Below are positions 30,652 to 38,430 of a stretch of 44,642 nt of DNA, piece after piece. The stretch comes from Planctomycetia bacterium (lineage in GTDB: Bacteria > Planctomycetota > Planctomycetia > Gemmatales > HRBIN36): contig JAEUIE010000052.1 in the NCBI GenBank assembly GCA_016795155.1, positions 1 to 44,642 of the forward strand. The letters run 5' to 3'. The notes under the pieces are model-generated. The model was not told the origin of the DNA. It saw only the letters and a program-made list of their open reading frames with translations, and did no database searches. How positions within the stretch are numbered: the stretch's first letter is position 1; every line of letters begins with the position of its first letter. The position numbers and the translations under genes are program-made.

Positions 30652-31402
30652 GCCACTCGAGTTCTGGTGTGAAAAACGAATCACCATTATTGCTATTCTG
30701 TTCGTGATAGCCGGACTGCTCCTATCCAACCTTTCCTGGTGGTTCCTCTTGCTGAGTGCCGCCGGTGCAGTGGGGCCGGGCATCCTTCGAGAACTGGGCT
30801 GGTTGACTGATAAAGACGAATTTCAACTTCATGCCAACTACCGTGCAGGCTATCATGCCTACCTTACACTGGGGCTCCTGGCCTTTGTCCTCGTCGCCTA
30901 TTTTCGATCAGCTGAAAGACACATTCAGCAGCCAGAGGAACTGGCAACACTCTTTCTTGTCACACTCTGGTTCACCTGGTTTCTCAGCTCTTTGATCAGT
31001 TTCTGGGGAGCGAGGAAAGCTGCTGTTCGTCTGCTCGTTATCTTTGGCTGTGCCTGGCTTGCATTTGTCATCGCTGCCAACACCGGCAATGAATGGACGG
31101 GCTGGACTTCACTGTTCATGCATACACTCCTGATAATCCCGTTCTTCGGCCTTGCCTGGATGGCACATCGCTGGCCACGCCTGGCTGGCCTGCTTCTTCT
31201 CATCGTAGCTGGTTTTCTAACCTATTTCCTTGGTTTCTTCCGGAGTGACCATTTAGCCATCATCAACCAGGCTGTGACCCTGGTACTCTTGATCGGCCCG
31301 ATTCTTGCCAGTGGTATTGCCCTGTTGGCAATGCGAAAACACCATCAAACCTCGGTGGAAGAGGATGATTCTTCTTCCTCATCGACAGACCACGAATCCT
31401 GA
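30638..31402 (+). CDS. Polytopic membrane protein paired with the XRE regulator
   Basis: A 254-residue protein with about eight hydrophobic helices and a short acidic, Ser-rich tail (EEDDSSSSSTDHES). I see no conserved catalytic motif. Small XRE regulators followed by a membrane protein of unknown function (DUF2178/DUF3796-like) are a common module in many phyla, and this pair fits by context, although the family itself is not recognisable here. The ATG at 30638 lies inside the end of the regulator gene and is preceded by GAAGG; the frame is open upstream to 30491 but that part is a shadow of the HTH gene. Confidence 0.75.
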   Translation: MNKLKPLEFWCEKRITIIAILFVIAGLLLSNLSWWFLLLSAAGAVGPGILRELGWLTDKDEFQLHANYRAGYHAYLTLGLLAFVLVAYFRSAERHIQQPEELATLFLVTLWFTWFLSSLISFWGARKAAVRLLVIFGCAWLAFVIAANTGNEWTGWTSLFMHTLLIIPFFGLAWMAHRWPRLAGLLLLIVAGFLTYFLGFFRSDHLAIINQAVTLVLLIGPILASGIALLAMRKHHQTSVEEDDSSSSSTDHES

Positions 31403-31452
31403 TACCCTGCTGGTTTCGATGAAATCAGTACTCTCTTGAAAGGAGGGAAGAC

Positions 31453-31992
31453 ATGTCCTCTGCTTCCGTTCTGCGAGCCTGTGCTTTTGCATTGCTGATA
31501 TGCCTGTTCACTAGTTTCGGCACATCAGCCCATATGCCCCTCTTGACACCAGAAGATAAGAAAGTTCGTGTGGGAGTATTTGATTCACGAGCCATCGCGG
31601 TTGCCTACTATCGTTCTTCTGATTTCAACACGATCATGAAGCAGTTGCACGCTGAACACAAAAAAGCCAAGGCATCTGGTGATAATAAACTGGCCAAAGA
31701 GTACGAGAAACGTGGCAAAGCACTGAATGATCTGGCACATCAACAGGGTTTTGGAACTGGTTCAGTTGATACGATCCTGAAAAAGGTAAAAGAGCATCTG
31801 CCCGCCATCGCCAAAGCGACTAACGTTCAAGTGATTGTGTCGCGCTGGAATCTTACCTACCAGGAAAAGGACACGGAGTTTGTCGATGTAACTGATCAAC
31901 TGGTCATGTTATTTAACCCGGACGAAACCACGTTGAAGATGATCAATGATCTTCGGAAGAAGGCACCCATCGAGAACAGTAAAGATCATTAA
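31453..31992 (+). CDS. Secreted Skp/OmpH-like protein
   Basis: A 179-residue exported protein. The signal peptide (LRACAFALLICLFTSFGTSA) is followed by VRVGVFDSRAIAVAYYRS, a charged helical middle (about 62-100, Lys/Glu/Ala-rich) and a C-terminal NVQVIVSRWNLTYQEKDTEF and VDVTDQLVMLF. Strand, long helical hairpin, then an L/V-T-D-x-[VL] ending resembles OmpH/Skp periplasmic chaperones, but identity cannot be judged by eye. A perfect AGGAGG lies 6 nt before the ATG, the strongest ribosome-binding site in this region, so high expression is likely. A hairpin at 32009-32037 follows. Confidence 0.65.
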   Translation: MSSASVLRACAFALLICLFTSFGTSAHMPLLTPEDKKVRVGVFDSRAIAVAYYRSSDFNTIMKQLHAEHKKAKASGDNKLAKEYEKRGKALNDLAHQQGFGTGSVDTILKKVKEHLPAIAKATNVQVIVSRWNLTYQEKDTEFVDVTDQLVMLFNPDETTLKMINDLRKKAPIENSKDH

Positions 31993-32008
31993 ACACCATG
32001 TTAGCATC

Positions 32009-32037
32009 TATGGTTTGCTAATGCTCAGCAAACCATA
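32009..32037. terminator. Hairpin between the Skp-like gene and purB
   Basis: Perfect 11-bp stem (32009-32019 with 32027-32037), 7-nt loop, 17 nt after the Skp-like stop and before the convergent purB stop. No T tract on either side, so termination is plausible but not certain. Confidence 0.5.
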
Positions 32038-32118
32038 CGTAACGATCATCCTTAGGTGAGTGGTACATCCTCTCTCAGTTTGAAAGTCGCAACCCAGGCA
32101 AATGACGACTCACCCTGG

Positions 32119-33567
32119 TTAAACATGAATATCCGAGGACATTTCCGAATCTAAGGCGTGTCGATTAAGTACAGGATTTACCATTTCTTTCAGATATTCT
32201 TCTACCTGTTCCTTCGATCTGCCGGTGAATCGTTCAGCCTGTATCAACTCCTGAATGTTCAGTTGCGAGAAATGGCTGTCAGCTGCCAATCGCTCAAGCA
32301 GATCATTTCTCCCGCCGGATTTCACCGAGTCCATCGCGGCATGGCTGTGCTGGCGAATCGCTTCATGAATCACCTGTCGATCGCCTCCAGCCTGCGTTGC
32401 TTTCATCATGATTTCTTCCGTTGCCATGAAGGGCAGTTGTTGCATGACGTTCAGCTGTATCACGTCCGGATAAACCTGCAGGCCTCGCGAGATGTTAAGC
32501 AGCAACCGCAAAATCGCATCGACGCCGAGGAATGCCTGGGGTAACGTCAATCTGCGGTTTACACTGTCATCCAGGGTACGCTCAAGCCACTGCGTCGCCG
32601 TGGTTTGTGAAGTATTGTTAGTCAGGCTGATGACAAAGCGGGCCAGCCCACACATTCTTTCTGCCCGCATGGGGTTGCGCTTGTAAGCCATGGCAGACGA
32701 CCCGATTTGATCCGTTTCAAAAGGCTCTTCCAGCTCATGGTGATGCTGCAGCAGTCGGAGATCGTTGCCGATTTTATGGGTCGATTCAGCAATGCCTGAA
32801 AGCGTTTGCACAATCTGGCTGTCAATTTTGCGAGTGTACGTTTGCCCGGTTACTTCATGAACGTGTTCAAAGCCCATCTTGCTGGCCACCAGGCGGTCCA
32901 GTTGACGGACTTTTTCATGATCGCCCTGGAACAATGTTAAGAAGCTGGCTTGTGTACCTGTCGTCCCCTTGGCGCCGCGGAATCGCAGTGTCGCCAGGCG
33001 ATGTTCGATCTCTTCCAGATCGAGTATGAGGTCGTGCATCCACAATGTTGCCCGCTTGCCAACCGTGGTCAGTTGCGCTGGTTGAAAATGGGTGTAGCCC
33101 AGCGTTGGCAACGCTTTCCATTTGTCAGCAAAGGCGGACAACGCTCTCAGGGCTGCAACGATCTGCGACCTGATAAGTTGCAACCCTTCTTTCATTAGCA
33201 GCAAGTCGCCATTATCGGTGACGTAGCAACTGGTGGCACCGAGGTGAATGATGCCACGAGCCGTCGGGCAGCAGTCGCCATAGGTGTGCACATGAGCCAT
33301 CACATCATGTCGAAACTGCTTTTCGTAGCGGGCAGCCTTTTCAAAATCGATGTCATCCAGATGGCTTTTCATTTCCAGAATTTGACTAGGGGCAATGCGA
33401 AGTGAACCATCGTCGGCAGGCAGCCCCAGTTCGGCCTGTGCTTCGGCGAGCGCCAACCACAACCGCCTCCACAAGCCGATGCGACGCTGGGAACTCCAGA
33501 GAGCGAGCATCTCTTCACTGCAATACCGGGTGAGAAACGGGTTTTCCCAGGAGGTTGTGGAAGGCAT
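32119..33567 (-). CDS. purB: Adenylosuccinate lyase
   Basis: PurB splits SAICAR to AICAR and adenylosuccinate to AMP, releasing fumarate, in purine synthesis. The fumarase/aspartase signature is [20 protein letters not shown]; upstream blocks include [34 protein letters not shown] and [17 protein letters not shown]. The 482-residue length and sequence flavour match the group shared with animal ADSL. The ATG at 33567 directly precedes the conserved N-terminus; no strong ribosome-binding site is visible. It stands alone among genes of unrelated function. Confidence 0.95.
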   Translation of the reverse strand: MPSTTSWENPFLTRYCSEEMLALWSSQRRIGLWRRLWLALAEAQAELGLPADDGSLRIAPSQILEMKSHLDDIDFEKAARYEKQFRHDVMAHVHTYGDCCPTARGIIHLGATSCYVTDNGDLLLMKEGLQLIRSQIVAALRALSAFADKWKALPTLGYTHFQPAQLTTVGKRATLWMHDLILDLEEIEHRLATLRFRGAKGTTGTQASFLTLFQGDHEKVRQLDRLVASKMGFEHVHEVTGQTYTRKIDSQIVQTLSGIAESTHKIGNDLRLLQHHHELEEPFETDQIGSSAMAYKRNPMRAERMCGLARFVISLTNNTSQTTATQWLERTLDDSVNRRLTLPQAFLGVDAILRLLLNISRGLQVYPDVIQLNVMQQLPFMATEEIMMKATQAGGDRQVIHEAIRQHSHAAMDSVKSGGRNDLLERLAADSHFSQLNIQELIQAERFTGRSKEQVEEYLKEMVNPVLNRHALDSEMSSDIHV

Positions 33568-33822
33568 AGAGGCGATTCTTGAGTGAAAATGATGTTTCTA
33601 TTGCTGATTTATGGGTTTGGCGGAAGTCTGTCCGGCACATTAACCAAAACAGTCTCGTTCGATAAGAGGCGAATAACCTGCAGGAAATCTGCAAAGAACT
33701 TGATCAAACTCGTTCGACTACTGCGTTTCGCAGGTTTATTTTTGCCGAATCAATGGTGGTAAGGCTGAGCGAGCCACGACAAGGTTGTGCGTGGATGCGC
33801 TGTACTTCATGGAGGATGAAAC

Positions 33823-34119
33823 ATGTTCGCTCGCGGCATGACGCTGCTTCTGGCCGGCATATTGGGCCTGGGGATGTTCTTCGGTGGGGCTGATACCGCC
33901 AAGGCTGATGATATCAACCGCATGTATCACTACCCCTACTACTACTACCCACACAGCTACTATCCGAATTATCAGCGCTGGCCTCAGCCACGCGGCCATT
34001 TCCAGCCAGCCCCCAACTGGATGGCCTATCCTCCTTACCTCGATCAGAACTTCCACTACCCACTGTTTGAACAAAAACGCTACTACCGAGGCAACCACTT
34101 CTTCCTCGATCAGTTCTAA
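33823..34119 (+). CDS. Small secreted Tyr/Pro-rich protein
   Basis: A 98-residue exported protein of unknown function. The signal peptide (TLLLAGILGLGMFFGGADTA, cleavage near AKA-D) is followed by a mature part of about 70 residues in which roughly a quarter are Tyr and which is also rich in Pro, His and Asn (YHYPYYYYPHSYYPNYQRWP; NWMAYPPYLDQNFHYPLFEQ). No Cys is present, so no disulfides. Small Tyr-rich exported proteins are common in planctomycetes (from memory) and could be cell-surface material. GGAGG is properly placed before the ATG. Two hairpins follow (34134-34158 and 34195-34255). Confidence 0.75.
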   Translation: MFARGMTLLLAGILGLGMFFGGADTAKADDINRMYHYPYYYYPHSYYPNYQRWPQPRGHFQPAPNWMAYPPYLDQNFHYPLFEQKRYYRGNHFFLDQF

Positions 34120-34133
34120 GCGTATTGGAGTGT

Positions 34134-34158
34134 AGTCCTCACTCTCTGAGTGAGGACT
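34134..34158 (+). terminator. Hairpin after the Tyr-rich protein gene
   Basis: Perfect 11-bp stem (34134-34144 with 34148-34158) with a 3-nt loop, 14 nt after the stop. A short TTTTG (34176-34180) comes about 18 nt later. Probable 3' end. Confidence 0.6.
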
Positions 34159-34194
34159 GCAATGATTAGCGTTAGTTTTGCTTTCAAAATACGT

Positions 34195-34255
34195 TTGCCG
34201 AGGAGCAGAGAGCCCGGAACACAAGACGTGTTCCGTGTCCTCAGCACCTCGGCAA
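34195..34255. terminator. Nested stem structure between convergent genes
   Basis: An outer 9-bp perfect stem (34195-34203 with 34247-34255) encloses an inner 8-bp perfect hairpin (34215-34222 with 34228-34235, 5-nt loop). It ends 11 nt from the stop of the minus-strand glycerophosphodiesterase gene. It may be its terminator or a small structured RNA. Confidence 0.5.
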
Positions 34256-34265
34256 TGATAGTTTA

Positions 34266-35108
34266 TTAGCGTGGGAATTGATCTGGATTGTCAGTAAAGA
34301 TGGCATCAACGCCCAGTTTCAGATAGTACTTCATTTCCGCTTTCACATCTGCAAATTTCCCAGTCTGTTTGGATCTGCAAGTATAAATGGTTACCGAAAG
34401 CCCAACTTCGTGACTGTCCTTGATCAGGTTTGGAAACTGATCAACCAGCAGCTTGGATGGCCCCACACCTTCCACCAGATTCTTCAATTCACGCAGATTT
34501 TCCGGCGAGAAGGTATCTCGAGTAGCTCGCTCGTACAGAAGCAGTAATGGCAGCTTGCAGCTATACTCGGCACGCAACTTCTTCAAGCTCGCCTGGCTGA
34601 AGGACTGAATGACCACTGGTGTTGCAGGATCTGCACCAGGTTGATCAAGCTTGTTGGTCTTGAGAAACTCCATAACCAGCTTCTCCATCGATATGCCTTG
34701 TGATTCATAACTCTCCGGCGACTTGGTTTCAGGAATGATGCCTGCTTTGCCCCGCACCAGGTCGAGCATTTCCTGAAAAGTCGGCACTTTTTCTCCTGCG
34801 AATTTCGCATTAAACCAACTGCCTGCATCCAGCGATTTGATTTCTGCAAGAGTAAAATCAGCAACCAGCCAACGCTCTTTGCCTTTCACATTTCTGCTGC
34901 GGTCCGGAAACACGGTCTTCACATTGGTTGTTCGGTCCAGCGTTTCATCATGCATGCAGATGAGCACGCCATCTTTGGTGATCTGCAGATCGGGTTCAAC
35001 AAAGTCGGCTTTCATTTCGAGTGCCAGCCGATATGCCGCCAGAGTATGCTCCGGGGCATAGGCAGAAGCGCCACGATGGGCAATGTTGATGGGAGTCTTG
35101 GGGTACAT
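34266..35108 (-). CDS. Glycerophosphodiester phosphodiesterase (GlpQ/GDPD family)
   Basis: Hydrolyses glycerophosphodiesters to glycerol-3-phosphate and an alcohol. The TIM-barrel signature is clear: [40 protein letters not shown] with T-L-D-R-T-T-N-V, and the metal-site IIPETKSP. The IFTDNPD motif near the C-terminus is also typical. The GlpQ-like form with an extended loop fits better than short UgpQ, but no signal peptide is seen, so the location is uncertain. The frame is open to 35171 through several ATGs; the ATG at 35108 places the start just before the barrel and leaves 124 bp to the divergent hydrolase gene. Confidence 0.88.
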   Translation of the reverse strand: MYPKTPINIAHRGASAYAPEHTLAAYRLALEMKADFVEPDLQITKDGVLICMHDETLDRTTNVKTVFPDRSRNVKGKERWLVADFTLAEIKSLDAGSWFNAKFAGEKVPTFQEMLDLVRGKAGIIPETKSPESYESQGISMEKLVMEFLKTNKLDQPGADPATPVVIQSFSQASLKKLRAEYSCKLPLLLLYERATRDTFSPENLRELKNLVEGVGPSKLLVDQFPNLIKDSHEVGLSVTIYTCRSKQTGKFADVKAEMKYYLKLGVDAIFTDNPDQFPR

Positions 35109-35232
35109 CTTGAGTGAAGGTTCATGCATGTGATGAGCCATGATAACACTTGTCATGATGATGAAGTGCATGATGATTCCTCAAACAGGAAATGCAGTTG
35201 TATGTGTGAAATTGCCATGCTCTAATGTCTGC

Positions 35233-36132
35233 ATGATCTGGTGGATTGTTTTTCTAATACTGGCTGTACTTCGCTGGTACATCTATCGTCAGGATATTAA
35301 ACGATTAGGGGAGACGCAGGCCCGCCGCAGGGTAGTTCAAGGAATCTTCATCTTGCTCACTGTTTATCTGGGGATACTGGCATTGCTCCTGGGTTTCGAA
35401 AGCAAACTGGTCTATCATCCTTTGTCGCCCAGAGAATACTGGTTGCCGCCACCTGGTGTAAATCATCAGGAAGTAAAACTGAAAAGCTCCACAGGTGATG
35501 AGATTCATGCCTGGTGGTGTGAACAGGCGAATGCAAAGTTCACCATCCTCTTCAGTCACGGCAATGCAGGCAATCTGAGCAACCATGCCTGGATCATTCC
35601 TGAGCTGCGCAAGGCATTTCCCTGCAATGTGCTCATCTATGACTATCCCGGATTTGGATACAGCACCGGCAAACCCGGCGAAGCAGCCTGTTATGCCAGT
35701 GCCGAAGCAGCATACACGTGGCTATTGCAGGAAAAGAAAGTGCCTGCAACTCAACTGATATTGATGGGGCAATCTTTAGGTTGTGCCATGGCGTGTGAAC
35801 TAGCTTCGCATCACGATCACCAAGCTCTGGTATTGTTAAGCCCATTTACCACGATTCGCGACCTGGGACAGGAACTGATGCCCATCTTCCCGGTCCGCTG
35901 GCTCATGGGTCATCGCTACGACAACCGCAGCAAACTGGAAAAGCTCAACAAGCCACTGCTCATTGGACATGGCACTGCGGATGAAGTCATTCCTTTTCAT
36001 CACGGACAGAAACTGTTTGATGCATCCGCCAGTAAAAGCAAAAAGTTCCACACCATCAAGGGTGGAACGCATAATGAATTCTCACCAGATTATTTCGTGG
36101 CAGTGAAACAGTTTCTTGATGAGCTTCCATAA
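35233..36132 (+). CDS. Membrane-anchored alpha/beta hydrolase (ABHD13/YfhR-like)
   Basis: About 299 residues. Two N-terminal hydrophobic stretches (MIWWIVFLILAVLRWYIYRQ; IFILLTVYLGILALLLGF) anchor a serine hydrolase domain. HGNAGNLSNHAWI forms the oxyanion region, LMGQSLGCAMACEL the nucleophile elbow with Ser near residue 181, GTADEVIP the Asp and KGGTHNEF the His. This is the Bem46/ABHD13 group, whose members act as esterases or depalmitoylases; the substrate here is unknown. The frame is open upstream to 35140, where it would overlap the divergent gene. The ATG at 35233 lies six nt after a TCTAAT box (35221-35226) with TTGTAT 17 nt further up, so a leaderless start is possible. Confidence 0.8.
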   Translation: MIWWIVFLILAVLRWYIYRQDIKRLGETQARRRVVQGIFILLTVYLGILALLLGFESKLVYHPLSPREYWLPPPGVNHQEVKLKSSTGDEIHAWWCEQANAKFTILFSHGNAGNLSNHAWIIPELRKAFPCNVLIYDYPGFGYSTGKPGEAACYASAEAAYTWLLQEKKVPATQLILMGQSLGCAMACELASHHDHQALVLLSPFTTIRDLGQELMPIFPVRWLMGHRYDNRSKLEKLNKPLLIGHGTADEVIPFHHGQKLFDASASKSKKFHTIKGGTHNEFSPDYFVAVKQFLDELP

Positions 36133-36142
36133 CAGAAAAATT

Positions 36143-36182
36143 GTGGCAGGGGCAGGCATGAATACATGTTTGCCTCTGCCAC
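36143..36182 (-). terminator. Terminator of gcvPB
   Basis: An 18-bp interrupted stem (36143-36160 with 36165-36182, loop AATA). The outer 7 bp and inner 4 bp are perfect, with three wobble/mismatch positions. On the minus strand it is followed by AATTTTTCTG, so it terminates the gcvPB transcript; on the plus strand it also caps the hydrolase gene. Confidence 0.75.
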
Positions 36183-36195
36183 GGCAATCTGGCTG

Positions 36196-37656
36196 CTACA
36201 GGCTGCCAACCCATTTGAGTATCGGTTCTCTCGCAGCCTTGGCTTCATCCGGCCGGCAGATCGTAAGTGTCTGCGGAGCCGATTGCAGCAGCGCTGGATC
36301 TTCGGATTTCATTTTGATCAGCGTGTCGGCGAATGCATCGAGCGTTTCCTTGCTTTCCGTTTCTGTAGGCTCAATCATGAGCGCTTCCGGGATGATGAGC
36401 GGGAAGTACACCGTCGGGGCATGGAAGCCATAATCGAGCAGCCGCTTGGCGATATCCATGGCGGAAACTCGTCGTTCGCGGCGATCCTTCCTGGCGCTCG
36501 CGACAAACTCGTGCATACACCGGTCGCCATGCGGAACTTCATAATGATCTTTCAGTCGAGCCAATAGGTAGTTGGCATTGAGCACAGCTTGCTCGCTGAT
36601 TTCCCTAAGGCCCTCTGGCCCTAGCGTGCGGATATAGATGTACCCACGTACCAGGATGCCAATGTTGCCATTAAAGCTGCGCACTCTGCCGATAGATTTT
36701 GGTCGTTTATCATCGAGATAGAAACTGCCATCCGCTTTTTTGGCAACAATGGGTGTGGGCAGGAAAGGAGCGAGGAAATCACGCACCGCAATTGGGCCTG
36801 CACCCGGGCCACCAGCGCCATGCGGGCCAGTGAAGGTCTTGTGCACGTTGTAATGCATCATGTCGGCGCCAAAATCGCCTGGCCGGGTTCTACCCAGGAT
36901 GGCATTCATGTTGGCGCCATCGAGATAGACCAGTCCGCCCACTGCATGAACAGCTTTGGTGATTTCCAGAATCTTGGTCTCGAATAATCCGCAGGTGTTC
37001 GGATTGGTAATCATGAACACAGCAACATCGTTGTTCAACTTGGCCTTGAGATCATCAAAGTTTACCAAGCCATGTTCGTCACTTTTGACTGTAACAACTT
37101 CGAAACCTGCAATGACTGCACTGGCAGGGTTAGTGCCATGTGCTGAATCAGGCACCAGGACCTTATGCCGCTTCTCATTCTTGTCTTTGAAGTAGGCTGC
37201 AGCTACCAGCAACGCAGCCAACTCGCCCTGGGCGCCAGCAGAGGGCTGCAGCGATACCGCGGGCAAGCCTGCAATTTCTCCCAGGCATTGCTGCATACCG
37301 TAAAGGAGTTCCAGCATGCCTTGCGAAGAGGCATCGCTCTGGAGTGGATGCAGATCAACGATTCCCGACATGCTTGCGAGCCGTTCGTGCCGCTTGGGGT
37401 TGTACTTCATGGTACATGACCCCAGCGGGTAGAAATTCGTATCGACCGACATGTTCTGCGTGGAAAGGTTGACGTAATGCCGAAGCACATCGCTCTCTGC
37501 AACTTCAGGCAAAGGCAGTGGCCGATCCGCCAGGTACTGCTTGGGAATAAGTTTTTCCACACTCAAAGCAGGCACATCGCATTCAGGCAGTCGATGACAG
37601 CGACGGCCAGCTTTGTGCAATTCAAAAAGTAACTGTGTTGACTGTCGCTTATCCAT
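36196..37656 (-). CDS. gcvPB: Glycine dehydrogenase (decarboxylating) subunit 2
   Basis: The PLP-binding subunit of the two-part P-protein, which decarboxylates glycine and passes the aminomethyl group to lipoyl GcvH. The PLP lysine lies in MMHYNVHKTFTGPHGAGGPG, and NFYPLGSCTMKYNPK, DSAHGTNPASAVIAGFEVV and TNPNTCGLFE are standard blocks. The 486-residue length is normal. The frame opens with a TTG at 37677, but the ATG at 37656 fits homologue starts (MDKRQSTQLLFELHKAGRR). Its usual partners gcvPA, gcvH and gcvT are not in the window, so the cleavage system is dispersed. Confidence 0.94.
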   Translation of the reverse strand: MDKRQSTQLLFELHKAGRRCHRLPECDVPALSVEKLIPKQYLADRPLPLPEVAESDVLRHYVNLSTQNMSVDTNFYPLGSCTMKYNPKRHERLASMSGIVDLHPLQSDASSQGMLELLYGMQQCLGEIAGLPAVSLQPSAGAQGELAALLVAAAYFKDKNEKRHKVLVPDSAHGTNPASAVIAGFEVVTVKSDEHGLVNFDDLKAKLNNDVAVFMITNPNTCGLFETKILEITKAVHAVGGLVYLDGANMNAILGRTRPGDFGADMMHYNVHKTFTGPHGAGGPGAGPIAVRDFLAPFLPTPIVAKKADGSFYLDDKRPKSIGRVRSFNGNIGILVRGYIYIRTLGPEGLREISEQAVLNANYLLARLKDHYEVPHGDRCMHEFVASARKDRRERRVSAMDIAKRLLDYGFHAPTVYFPLIIPEALMIEPTETESKETLDAFADTLIKMKSEDPALLQSAPQTLTICRPDEAKAAREPILKWVGSL

Positions 37657-37691
37657 ACTGGTTCGGGCCTTGTGCAAAGTGCTCTCGCATC

Positions 37692-37757
37692 AAAGTCATG
37701 CGGGTCGGGTGCCACGGTTTGCGTGTACTCACGCTAACCGTGCCAGTTCACCGCATG
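37692..37757. repeat. REP-like nested palindrome, full copy
   Basis: Outer arms CATGCGG (37697-37703) and CCGCATG (37751-37757) enclose an inner hairpin: 7 bp (37713-37719 with 37736-37742), one T-T mismatch, then 5 bp (37721-37725 with 37730-37734) and a 4-nt loop. The left 34 nt recur at 43457-43490 with three differences. It lies in the 288-bp gap between gcvPB and the DinB-like gene. Confidence 0.75.
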
Positions 37758-37944
37758 GTTCATCTTGCGGGCTGACTAAGGATGAAGGTTATGACTTCGG
37801 AATTCTATGAAACTCTGGTGAGTTAGGCTTGCACAACGCAGGCTACAGACAATTTCTACTTTGATCGCCAAGCAGCGCTGATAAGATGTGCCTTGCTGAG
37901 AATGCTCTTCGTAGCATAATCGAATCCTGAATCAGGAGAACAGC

Positions 37945-38430
37945 ATGTTCGAACGTGAACTTACCATCTACCGTTTTCTTACCGGTTACGAAAAGATCGT
38001 TCTGGCTGATTTGCCGGATGAGCAGTTCAACCAGCCGCCGTTTCCTGGGGGAAATCCCCCATCATGGATTGTAGGACACCTGGCCCTTTCATCCGATTTC
38101 GTATTGATGGTGCTGGATAAACCCAGGCTTTGTCCCAAAAGCTGGAACGTACTCTTTGGTCCCGGTTCCGATCCCAGAAAGCATCTCGATAAGCATCCAC
38201 GAAAAGAGGAACTGGTGGCGGCACTGGGGATAGGTAAAGAAGCTGTTTTCAGAGAAGTGCCTGGAGCCAGTCCCGACCTGTTGACCAAAGTGAATCCTTT
38301 TGAACCACTACGACAATATTTACCTACCGCGGGAGACTTGATCACGCACCTGCTGACTTCCCATGAGAGTTTTCATCTCAGCCAGTTGTCGGCATGCAGA
38401 AGATCAGCAGGGTTTACACCAGTCTTTTAA
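37945..38430 (+). CDS. DinB/YfiT-like four-helix metalloprotein
   Basis: A 161-residue soluble protein of the DinB superfamily, a four-helix bundle with a three-His metal site; members serve as thiol S-transferases or have unknown roles. Visible features are the PPSWIVGHLALSSDFVL helix with the first His, and the C-terminal LITHLLTSHESFHLSQLSAC with the others (H-x3-H). The length is typical. CAGGAG lies properly before the ATG. A CATAAT box (37915-37920) with TTGCTG 16 nt upstream may be its promoter. Its TAA stop overlaps the stop codon of the convergent tandem kinase gene. Confidence 0.8.
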   Translation: MFERELTIYRFLTGYEKIVLADLPDEQFNQPPFPGGNPPSWIVGHLALSSDFVLMVLDKPRLCPKSWNVLFGPGSDPRKHLDKHPRKEELVAALGIGKEAVFREVPGASPDLLTKVNPFEPLRQYLPTAGDLITHLLTSHESFHLSQLSACRRSAGFTPVF

